From Rostrohypoxylon terebratum (lineage: Eukaryota; Ascomycota; Sordariomycetes; Xylariales; Hypoxylaceae), in the NCBI GenBank assembly GCA_022497145.1, contig MU385892.1:1-64000 (forward strand): a stretch of DNA of 64,000 bases, given 5' to 3'. This document shows positions 10,822 to 20,744 of this stretch, one piece after another. The position numbers were made by a program, and so were the translations under genes. The notes under the pieces are model-generated. The model was not told where the DNA came from. It saw nothing but the letters and a program-made list of their open reading frames with translations, and ran no database searches. Within the stretch, counting starts at the first letter, position 1. Each line of letters opens with the position of its first letter.

Positions 10822-12921
10822 GGTGCTCGTTGGCCTAGCACTGATGTAACGACGACTACTAGTAATTGGTTGGTAGTTCGATATCCCGGAACACCTCACT
10901 GGCGCTACGAAGCGACAGGACAGTAGACGATAATAGCGAGAAGATGGAAGGATAAAAGATCGCATGGTCATTCACGGGATGCGGTTGGTGGGAGCAAGTG
11001 TCCTTTATACCTGCTGCCCTCTACCGCCACGAAAGTAAATAAGTCACCTTGCTGTCTGTCTGTCTATTTTACATTAAGATACATAGCCCTACTACCCGCG
11101 ACCGCATTCCCCAATGTGGAGATAGCCGCTCGTTAAAGAACGTTTGGCCAGAGATCGAAGGGGGGAAATATGGGTTGGGCTGTATCTCGCCGAACAAACC
11201 CCATAACACTACAGCATTATCGTGGACTCATCTGACCGAACTGATTGGCGTGGATAATAACTGCTCACGATGAGACGAACCTAGGTCTCCGAGCGAAGAA
11301 GATGGGGGGCATCAGCCTTCCTCTCATTTGCTCGTTTAAACGCAGGTCCTTGGGGTCCAGAGTCAGCGACCGCCGGTGATCCAATATATTAACAGGGGGG
11401 AAATGGGGGGAATCCAGCGTTCGCTAGCGACGGGGCCGACGAGCATCACACTTTCTCACGCTATCTAGGAGAAAACTTCCAACTAGCAACGCCAATGGCG
11501 CGACTGGCGATTCCTGATTTGTCTAGGGGGAGAATGATTTGGCCGAGACCCGAGCTCGCTAGCCTTAGTGCCCACGAGTCTGCTCCTCATCCCATACATT
11601 TAGCCTGAATATAATTCGTGGATACTATGGGGGTCCACCTGCGGCTAATTCAATGTTCTCCTACTACCTATCTTTACATACGACACTGTCTAGTAGCGTG
11701 AGGTTTCATCCCTCGTTTCCTGTTGAGAGCCATACCACAAAAAAACTTCGATTACATGCCAAGATCTATACTTACTTGATTGACTGTAGCTTAACAGATC
11801 AGACCTGGCGATCTCGTTGTCTACCTACCAGGTCCTAGGTAGATACGTATCCGATAAATTCTCGACGCTGTGTGTCCAAACTCCCTAGGGCCTAGGGCCT
11901 AGGTAGCATTAATATGCAGCCTGTTGAGACATGCCGATTCTTTTTCAAATACTTACGTTACCGCTTCATCAAACATCACGTGGAAAGAATTGACGATCAT
12001 TACGTACGTCGTAGGTACCGATTTTACTGTGAGTGAAAACTTCGCCGTTTCTAAGCTGACATCTGTTTTCATCCAAGACGAATGATTCGGAATTCTTGGA
12101 GATTCAAATCTGAATTCGTTCTAGTTATGAAAATAAACTGTCAACTAATAGACCAGACTTTAAGATCCTATGAAGCTCGCAATAAGATAATATTGCCCTA
12201 ACCTACCTAACTAATCATTTCCTAGATTCAACGCTTCAACTATCTCTTAGCTATTTAGCTACTACTGCGTCTTTGCGACTTGGTATTTTTTTATCTACCA
12301 TTTTTGAGGTCCGAGTATTTTTTTAATGACCTTTTGAGATTTAGACCACCTCATTACCGGGAGGCCACACTGGTGCGGTCACAATACAGCGCCTATTGCA
12401 ATGCACAACTAAATTACGCAGTGTGCTGAGGCTAGTTGTCAGTATCCGCCAATCATAATCTATCGATGGCATTCTTTTGTTATTCGATGTTTTCTTTTTA
12501 ATGAGGTGGACGACCATCCAGTGGAATATTCACCGAGATCCTGATGTTATGGTTACCTAACCTATTTACTGTACGTAGGACCGTAGGTAGTAGCAACCAA
12601 GGCAGTACCTAGTAGTCTTTGTTATGTTTCAGGTAGACAATTCTATATGCGTCACAATAATGTCTCCAAGGGCATCTTTGGACGATTGGGATTTACGAAA
12701 GCGGAACCCACGCCTTTGTTTACCAACGTATCAATATATAACAATCCTATTAAAGGGACTTTTGCGATTTAAAAGTATCGAGTGGCTTCGAAACGCCCTG
12801 ATACGCAGCCAGAATTATCGTTCCACGTCAATATAGAACATTGTACCTAGTGATCTTGATTTAATCGTCGTGTATTTTTCACAGAAAACTTGAGATCTCC
12901 GAGCTCTATTCCATCGCGAAT
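10822..12921. other. 2.1 kb divergent spacer
   Basis: Its first 150 bp can be read as an in-frame N-terminal extension of the aldo-keto reductase (10822-10971). The rest is AT-rich with CCTAGGG repeats at 11884-11903 and several GGTAGGT-type motifs. No gene is seen. Confidence 0.5.
11884..11903 (+). repeat. Tandem CCTAGGG units
   Basis: Three CCTAGGG-like heptamers in direct tandem. Each overlaps the palindrome CCTAGG. Part of the dispersed CCTAGG/GGTAGG motif family. Confidence 0.7.
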
Positions 12922-15244
12922 ATGACGTCGGGAGCGGATTTATTCAAATGTAAGCATTGTCGCTTTCTTGCGAATCTTCCAAGAGTCGTGTACTGAAAAA
13001 TCTCCTAATTACCTAGTGGAACCGATTCTCACACAACGAGTACATTTCGAAACCAGGGGTTTCCGAGAGGCCAAGATTGCGGCTGCTAAATTCCGGAGAG
13101 AATTTCGAGTCAAACTTCCTAGACTTAGGTATGAGAAGGTTCTCGGGCGCGGTGGCTTCGGCATGGTTCAACTTGTATGTATTTCTCAAGTGCACCCACC
13201 CGACCTCTTCTTCTTCCTCTCTCTGGGGCAAAACTGAGGCGGGTGGGACTTACCAGATATCGGCACTACTAATTACGTAAATCAAAGTGGCGGATACTTG
13301 GTGATCCTAATGGCCGCAAGGTCGCTATCAAGTTTCCTTTGAAAGAGCGTCTCCGTTTTGAAGACTTGGAAGGAGTACAAAAGGAGGTTAGGTTTATGTG
13401 TGTAAGTCGTTAGGATACATTCGCTTGGCATGAATCGTATTGCTGACCTGGAGAAGAGGCTATTTCATGGTTTAGAGCATTTCATTCAACCCGTTGAAGT
13501 AGAGCGAGTCAAGAACCCCAAGGACAAACTCACCAACAACCCTGATGTCGACCGACCTATTATAGTCATGGAGGCTCTCGGCGTCAATTTGCACCAACTG
13601 ATATCTTGGGTGAACGAATCAAGGCTCTGGTGGCGGCGACATGCCAGAGGCCGGAGGTATACCAACATACCTATTGAGGTGTGGGACCAACACAAGCTCG
13701 GTTATATCCCAAATCGAGTCCTATGGATATGGTTCTCCTGCTGTAAGTTGCAGCCGATTCATACTATATATGGAAGTACTCGCTGCTAATTAAGACTGCC
13801 AGTACTCAAAGCTGTCGTCGGAATGGCCTATCCGCCTCGTGGTTTCGAGACCTATGCCAATTTCACTCCTCCCATGAACAACGACCATCTGGAACGCCCA
13901 ACAAAAGAAGCCATCCCCGCGCCGAATGAACATGGCAGGGTTCCGGTTGAGTCAACCTTTATACATTTTGATCTTGATCCTAGAAATGGTTTGACACCTG
14001 ACTTCCACATATGTACCTAGTTACGAGTCCAGGATAACTAACAAAAGGCAGTGCTCATTGGCGATAGAGATTATACTGAACATAGCGATATACCGAAATT
14101 GAAGGTTAGGTCGCCGCCTGAAATGATTTTTGATAGCTACTAATGTCTGCTACGCAGATATCCGACTTTGGGATCTCGGTAAGGTGGGATAGCTTTTGGT
14201 CTCCAGAGTAGTATGTGATTATTATTCCCAAGTCCTCATACCTCATGGGCTTGTGCTGATATTTGGTGGCTGGTATAGCAAAAGGCGTATGATTTATAGA
14301 GGGAAAAGGGCTTATTTCGCTCCGGTGAGTCACCCTATAGGCCTATATGTTTCGGCAGTCCATCAACATTCCATTAACACTCATTACTCGTCAAGGAACA
14401 ATTCGATTCTAGCATGATCAATAATAGAAGATATCATATTGGCTGGGAGTTGAATGTATGGGCTATAGGATTGGTATGTATAATCATTCCGTCTGTGAAT
14501 CTGCCTAAGTACCTACCTACAGAGAGATGGCAAATCATCGCGTTGGTTACGTATGATGGCTAGCAAGAGATGCCCAATTTAAGATAATTATACTAATATA
14601 ATACATGCTGATTTAGATTATGTTTAACCTCATAACACTACGTCACCCCAATAGAGTGGACAAGTGGTACCCCCAGTCACGCTTCGTCCGAATTCCTGGA
14701 GGCAGGAACACGAATGTAGCATCCTATGGTTGGGCGCTACTTGGATCGGGGGTATCGGGATTTTTGAAAGGATATGATTTAGAATTACGTGAATTGATTT
14801 GTCGCGTAAGTAACACCGGAGGTTTTCTTAACTGGAGAAACTAGAGCTGATTTTCCATTGTAGTGTATGGCGCGTAACACCAATGACCGACCATCGCTTG
14901 GTGAATTGTGGGAGGCCATCAGCACAGGACTGTCAAATTCGTACGAAAATGAAAGACGGTTTACGCAAAAGGCTGAGGATCATATGCTCAGTGGAAAAGA
15001 TTACGACCCCATGATGCCGCATCTAATAGAATCCGAATTGACAATAGCCCAGTTCTACGAGGACTATTTCACCAAGCCTCCTCAAAAGCCGGATCCGAGT
15101 GAAGGAAAATGGGGTGAATCCGATCAAGGTCCAACTCCCGTTTTCAGTTCTAGTCATGGATCCGATTCCGGTGATCCGGGGCCTAATTGGAGTGCTCACC
15201 TGGACGACGAACCTGAGAATGATAGGTTCTGCGTGATCATGTGA
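12922..15244 (+). CDS. Fungal protein kinase-like protein with C-terminal CaaX box
   Basis: Eleven exons are needed: 12922-12949, 13017-13174, 13288-13401, 13454-13742, 13803-13988, 14052-14104, 14158-14210, 14279-14324, 14396-14473, 14617-14805 and 14864-15244. All ten introns have GT...AG ends and the phases agree, giving 524 residues. Kinase landmarks appear in order: glycine loop GRGGFG (53-58), VAIK with Lys77, catalytic loop HFDLDPRN (251-258), DFG (279-281), YFAPE (306-310), the helix-F region ELNVWAIG and the subdomain-XI Arg in NTNDRPSLGELW (401-412). A long insert lies between the hinge and the catalytic loop. The catalytic-loop Lys of DLKPxN is Asp. The tail after the kinase domain is acidic and ends in CVIM, a CaaX box expected to be farnesylated, so membrane binding is predicted. 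I do not recognise the subfamily. Substrate is unknown, and activity is likely but not certain. Confidence 0.78.
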
Positions 15245-15516
15245 TTTCAGCAAGATCCGCATCTTTGGTGTAGAGAGGTTTCAATACCTCAAGTTTATAA
15301 TTCAATACTATGTACACAAAGTCATTTATCTTCTTCCTGTGTTCGATAACAAATTTACCCACGTTACGTACTCGATGGGCGCAGGTTGGCGTGTCTGATA
15401 ATGCAAGTATTGCATAGCTCAATAATCTCGTCCCCAAACGCTACGCATTCGAACATATGCCATGAATCAATAAACCGTTGAATTTTTAATGGCTCCCATT
15501 CAGGCCCTTGCCGACA

Positions 15517-16569
15517 TCATGGCACCTCCTTATCATGTAAAATTCCCCTTTCTAATCCCCTTCCTAACTTCATCTCCCTAAACCCCCTCATCTCCACCTC
15601 CTCATCCTCCGGCTTCTGCGTCACAACTAGCCAGAACGTCAACGCTCCCAACACCACCTGCGTCGGTTCTCGTAACCGGACTTCCGCCACATGGGCGCCC
15701 AGCGCGCCCAACTGCCTCGCCGCGTCCCCGTCCCCGCCCTTCGTAGCCATCGCCAGCATCTGCTCCGAGCTCAACCCAAACACCGACGCCAGCTCCGCCG
15801 TCTCCAGCAAGTGCGCCTCCAAGCCCCTACGGTGCAACCACTTCGCATTCGCCGCCAGCGCGTACGCCTCCGCGCGCTCCCTCGGCGTCTTCGGGTCCTC
15901 GGCCGTAGCCCCCAACACCGCGAACGGCAGCGACACGGCGGCGCCCACGGCACGCACCGCCGTCGCGACCGGGAGCCGGATGCCGCCGCCGATAATCGTG
16001 TGCGCGGCCGCGCCGATGAAGTCGCCTTTCCGCGCGGAGTCCGTGATCGCGCGGCCGGTCGACTTGGCGTGCGCGAGCGTCTCCTTGCCGAAGCGCTTCG
16101 GCACCTCGCCTACGTGGCGCGCCATCTGCGCCGCGTGCGAGATCACCTTCTCGGAAACGGTCGCGGCGAGGAAGCCCGAGAGCGTGCTTAGGAAGCCGGC
16201 CCATGTCTCGGGTGTTATGCCGTGGCGCAGCAGCTCTTCGGAGTAGGCATCTAGGAAGGGCGCTTTAGGGTCCGGGGCTATTTGCGGGATGACGATGGGT
16301 TTGTGGAGGATGTTTTCGGGATTGAAGGAGTAGGCCGGGAGGCCGGAGTCGGAGGGGAAGTTGAAGGGGGAAGTCACGGACGGGCCGTGTGCGGAAGGAG
16401 ACTGTGCGACCTCCGGGTAGCTGTTCCGGTCTGGCTGTGGTACTACCTCGGGTAGCGTGGAATCTCTAACGACTTCGGGTAAGGTCGAAGGTTGTGGTAC
16501 AACCTCAGGTAAGTCCGAATAGGCAGGTAGGGCCTCTTCCCTGGAGGGTTTTTTATTAAATGGCGCCAT
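15517..16569 (-). CDS. Uncharacterised protein with LPEVV repeats and Ala/Gly-rich core
   Basis: A single uninterrupted frame of 350 residues with strong third-position GC bias, which supports it being real. The first 70 residues are Pro-rich and disordered, with four short repeats of the form (L/Y)PEV(V/A) at about residues 20-56. PAYS tetrapeptides appear at about 15 and 77. The middle (about 105-235) is Ala/Gly-rich, with amphipathic or weakly hydrophobic stretches such as FIGAAAHTIIGGGI and AAVSLPFAVLGA that could touch a membrane. The last 120 residues are predicted helical. No enzymatic motif, signal peptide or zinc site is visible, and I do not recognise the family. It lies tail to tail with the CaaX kinase, with 272 bp between stop codons. 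Confidence 0.65.
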   Translation of the reverse strand: MAPFNKKPSREEALPAYSDLPEVVPQPSTLPEVVRDSTLPEVVPQPDRNSYPEVAQSPSAHGPSVTSPFNFPSDSGLPAYSFNPENILHKPIVIPQIAPDPKAPFLDAYSEELLRHGITPETWAGFLSTLSGFLAATVSEKVISHAAQMARHVGEVPKRFGKETLAHAKSTGRAITDSARKGDFIGAAAHTIIGGGIRLPVATAVRAVGAAVSLPFAVLGATAEDPKTPRERAEAYALAANAKWLHRRGLEAHLLETAELASVFGLSSEQMLAMATKGGDGDAARQLGALGAHVAEVRLREPTQVVLGALTFWLVVTQKPEDEEVEMRGFREMKLGRGLERGILHDKEVP

Positions 16570-19117
16570 AAGTTTAAGTGTTATGAATCGGTCAACTTTT
16601 AGGATCCCGAGGTGAGATTCACGTGGTATTTTTGCTGGCGATGGAAAGTGGTATTCGGATGATATGTATCAAATAATTATTATAATTAAAACTCACGATT
16701 AATGAATTTCCACCGCCAAGAGAAAGCTTACAGTATTAATACTAGGAGAAATTTTGGAAAATCAGACAGAATTTGTTGACGCAATTCATTCGGGGGACAG
16801 GGGAGACGAAACTGCGCCGCAGGGCGGGGTACCCAGCTCAGGCGCTGTTGAGGTCCAACAGGGCTGTGATATGCAAGAGAAAGCGAACGCGAGACCGCCT
16901 ACAATGTACAAGAAAGAACCGAACGCGAGGTGATATCACTAACGCATAAAATATAGGTAGGTACTAGGTAGCGGTGGGTTCATACGATAAGCTTCTTTTG
17001 CGTACAGCTGTACCTACTATACAGATAGAACGGGATGGATTCTAAAACTTGTGGAGTGAACGGATTCGCTAGCGTCTGAAATTACGTACTTTACGAAGGA
17101 TTACCTCCAGTAGTAGGGCTGAAAGATTCAAAGCTGAGGTTGATCCCTCAGTGACGCTGGACACGCCACCTATCTACTCTACCGCCCTAGCTGCCTCCCA
17201 TATTCAAACAGGCAACAGAGAAATGCCACACCGCTCTCCTCAGCTTCACACAACTAGCGCAACTCCCTTGATGTGGTGATCGAGTCTTGATCGCTTTTCT
17301 GGCAAGATGTCCATAATAAAATAATATGTGATAGTTTTAGGGCATTCCCTCATCACGATAAAATTGAAGGCGTCGGAATTTGGAATTCGGAAGTCCGGAA
17401 AGTACCTAGTGTTTTTATATCCGGCCATGAAAAGCCCGTTGTAAAAGCTCACTTCTTTCACAATCCCAAGTTCTAGGTTCATACACTATCGTTGCCAATT
17501 CATTGTTGATAATAGAAAACTCGGCGCCCATCTTTTGGCTTTGTCGTCCCGAATTCGCCCATAGCGCATCAGTAACAACATATGTCCGGGAGGAAGATAT
17601 GGCATTTGATACCAGCGCCGTACCTTTGCACGCACATGACAGCAGTAGCTAGACGGGCGAGAGTTTTACAGTAGATTCCGATATCCTCGGTGCGCTGCAC
17701 AGAAGCGACATTATTAGAATATCAAGGGCACCCCAATGCAACCATGCTGTAGCAGGATCTCATTACCGTTCAAGGCTATTTTATTATCGTCTACCTCTTC
17801 CAGACTGAAATTACATACCGGAAGGTGGAGGAGACTGGCGATCTTGAGAGATATCCATGCTATCTCGCCCGTAAGGAGAACCAGCCCTTATCATGGCCCT
17901 CGGTTATGACGATTGGCGCCGATTTTTAAGCCACGCCCCAAGAATGGGTTAGGAAGGTCTCAAATACGTCCCTGGGAACATTACCCTGGGAACATTACTT
18001 ACATCATTACGCCCGACTGAGACCCGGATAAGTCAAATATAGGGAGCTGAGAGACGATCTAGTCATCGAAAAACTTCAGCTCAACGACGTTCCCAAATGA
18101 CACACGTTGGTTAACATCTTGTGAACGTTGTACATGGGATCGCGCAGATTGGAGCCGATGATAATAGCTGATCGCAGCCTCATGGTCGCTTCTGTAAGGT
18201 GGCACGATTGGGTAACCATCAGATGAACTGCTACCGACGATCGTTACCAATCTGTACGATGGCAGCGTGACCGGGTTGGTAGCTATCATCATCTAATGAT
18301 ACCAAATCAACCAATCCCATCCTATCAGCCTATCCGACCCGGCGGCTCACATTTCACTTGACACCGGCTCTTTTTTCGTTTCATAATCTCAGGAGACGCC
18401 TTACCCTTTTATTTAGTACTCGGCTTTAATGGCATCCTTCCCATCGAGAACCTGGGGTAACGTTGATACCGAGTTTCCTAAAGAGGAAAGTCCGGAAGTT
18501 GACCCGCTTGGAGATACCACCCCGGACTCCTTTTCATCACAAGATATCGTCTACGCCGTGCGCGTGTAATTTGATGGACTGAACAGTATAGCGAATCGAA
18601 TCGAGATGATAGGTAATTCTATATTTCCTCCCTTCACATTATCTGTACGCGCCCGCGATGTTTGCTGATCTTGTTCCGACTGAGTCAAGATCTCGGGTGT
18701 GTCTCATTTATCTAAAACCATGTGCGGAGTTTAAGTGTCGTCAAGTGGCTTGAGTCGAGCGTGGCGGTTGGGAGAGCGTCATCCGAAGATTGCATATGCA
18801 AGACATTATTAGAAGGAATGACATGAGGCTCTAGGAAAATTAGCTCCGAGCTCTACTAGGTACGGCCCAAACCAGAATGTAACTGTGAGATATTCTCAGG
18901 AGGTACAGGGGCAGCAGGGGCTATTCGAGTCCTCTTAACGTTACACTCCATTCCAGCGTGTGGAAGGTCTCAAAACATAAATATCGATCAGAGGAAACCA
19001 CCACGATGTGTAGCAAACTTTTTGAACCGTCCTATCCTTCTTCACCAACGGGAATTGGTGTCACTCATTACCTATTAGTGTAACTTTTACCTTACAACCC
19101 AGACACTCGGATTCAAA
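16570..19117. other. 2.5 kb spacer upstream of the chitinase
   Basis: Short frames only, none protein-like. A 14-bp direct repeat is at 17970-17997 and a GGTAGGTACTAGGTA motif near 16964. The left end is the promoter of the LPEVV-repeat gene and the right end that of the chitinase. Confidence 0.5.
17970..17997 (+). repeat. Two tandem 14-bp CCCTGGGAACATTA units
   Basis: A perfect direct duplication of CCCTGGGAACATTA in the spacer. No known function. Confidence 0.85.
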
Positions 19118-20356
19118 ATGCATATCCCCAGAACCGTAACGGCGGCGGCAGCGGCATCAGCACCGCGGTTCGCTATGTACTACGACCAGTGGCACTCTGC
19201 CTCTCCTAGCAAAGATGCCATGGCCGGGATAACACACGTGATCACTGCGTTCGCAGGCACGACGCTCTTCACCAGTGACCCGCCTGGAACTTACACTCCC
19301 TTCACAGATGTGGCTACCCTCCGTAGCCAGTTCCCCGACGGAACTAAGGTCTGCATGGCCATCGGTGGATGGGGTGACACTGCAGGGTTCTCTGTCGGCC
19401 AGAAGGACGACACATCCAGGAAACTGTACGCGAAGAACATCGCTTCGACTCTTGACAGCCTAGGCTACGACTGTGTCGGTACGTAACACCAAGTCCTTCC
19501 TCTTAAATAGAGTCCGGACTAATCTAACTTGAACCGTGATAGACATCGACTGGGAATACCCTGGAGGCAACGGCGAAGACTACAAGCAGAACCCGAACTC
19601 CGGCAAGACAGACGAGATAACCAACTACGCGCTCTTCCTGGCAGAAGTGAAATCCGCCATCGGCGACAAGGAGCTCTCCATCGCCGTGCCGGGGCTCGAG
19701 CGGGACATGATAGCATTCACATCAGAGCAAGTTCCCAAGATCAACGCGGCCGTCGATGTCGTGAATGTGATGTCCTACGACCTGATAAACCGTCGCGACA
19801 ACACGACGAACCACCACACCTCCGTCAAGGGCTCCCTCGCCACCGTCGAAAAGTACATCGAGCTGGGCATGGACCCCGCGAAGCTCAACCTCGGCTTCGC
19901 GTTCTACGCTAAGTACTTCACGACGCAGGGCGAGTGCACGCAGCCCATCGGCTGCCCCACCGTCCTGCTCGAGGACGCGAACGGTGGCGACACGGGCAAA
20001 TCTGGCGCCGTCACGTTCAAGGAGGTCCCGCCTGTATTGTCGAGCGGCAAGGCGGACACGGACCAGGGTGGCCAGTGGTACTGGGATTCCTCCACGAGCT
20101 ACTTCTGGACATGGGACACTCCCGACTTCGTCGCTCAGAAGTTCGAGCAGATCGTCAAGGCGAAAGGCCTCGGTGGCGTTAGTAAGTTATCCCCCCTTAT
20201 CTCATTCCTATTCTGCCTCTCGTTATTGCTAAGACTTGAAACGACTGAGATCAATTGCTAACAATGTTCTTTTCTATAGTGGCGTGGAGTTTGGGCGAGG
20301 ACGACTCGAGTCTGACTTATATCAAGGCCATACAAGCCGGTCTGAAGACGCTGTAA
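19118..20356 (+). CDS. Glycoside hydrolase family 18 chitinase
   Basis: Three exons, 19118-19478, 19543-20181 and 20280-20356, give 358 residues. Both introns are phase 1, and the last exon supplies MAWSLGED. The GH18 active-site motif DxxDxDxE is read across the first splice junction as YDCVDIDWEYPG, with Glu125 as proton donor and Asp123 and Asp121 beside it. The second conserved GH18 strand is KVCMAIGGWG (SxGG type), and the later VVNVMSYDL and GVMAWSLGED strands complete the barrel. The enzyme should cleave chitin or chito-oligosaccharides with retention through substrate assistance, in wall remodelling or nutrition. The N-terminus (MHIPRTVTAAAAASAPRF) is unusually short for a signal peptide: the domain begins by residue 18, with only a five-Ala core before it. 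It may be non-classically secreted, or the first exon may lie upstream. No chitin-binding module is present. Confidence 0.88.
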
Positions 20357-20744
20357 GCGCTTCTGAGAAAACCCACGGATGTCCACTTCAAGGTATCCGA
20401 ACGCGATTTCATGTATATAATTAAACCATAAAAACGGGTTGTAAGCCTTGTATATAGTATTTACCTAAGATACCATTAAGCGGACAATATCAAGTATCTC
20501 GTTTGAGGATAGGTCATAAAGTACCTACCTGTTGCGAAATGAAGATCGAACACTGCAGTATGGCGTCAGGTGATTGATGTGGTGGTTGAATGAGCTGACA
20601 GTAATATCTCAGTTATTTAAATATAATATGCACCTGGGGATAACGAAGACGAATTTTTAGGTGTAGCCGAATAGTTCGCGTCCGCCCGAACGCGACGTTC
20701 CAATTCATTAACGGTGTTATTCACAAGTACAATTTCAGATAGAA
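20357..20744. other. Convergent 3' spacer, chitinase and noc2
   Basis: 388 bp between stop codons, AT-rich with TATATAAT-type sequence soon after the chitinase stop that could serve polyadenylation. Nothing else is seen. Confidence 0.55.

Noticed and set aside
14158..14178. 21-nt micro-exon ending right after DFGIS at the GTAAGG donor
   Set aside because: This donor is phase 0, but the next exon needs phase 2 to read KRRMIYRGKRAYFAPE. The GTATGT donor at 14211 keeps the frame, so the exon is 14158-14210.
15691..16246. Arg-rich plus- and minus-strand frames inside the LPEVV-repeat gene
   Set aside because: Arg- and Ala-rich translations are the usual shadow of a GC-rich coding region in the wrong frame.
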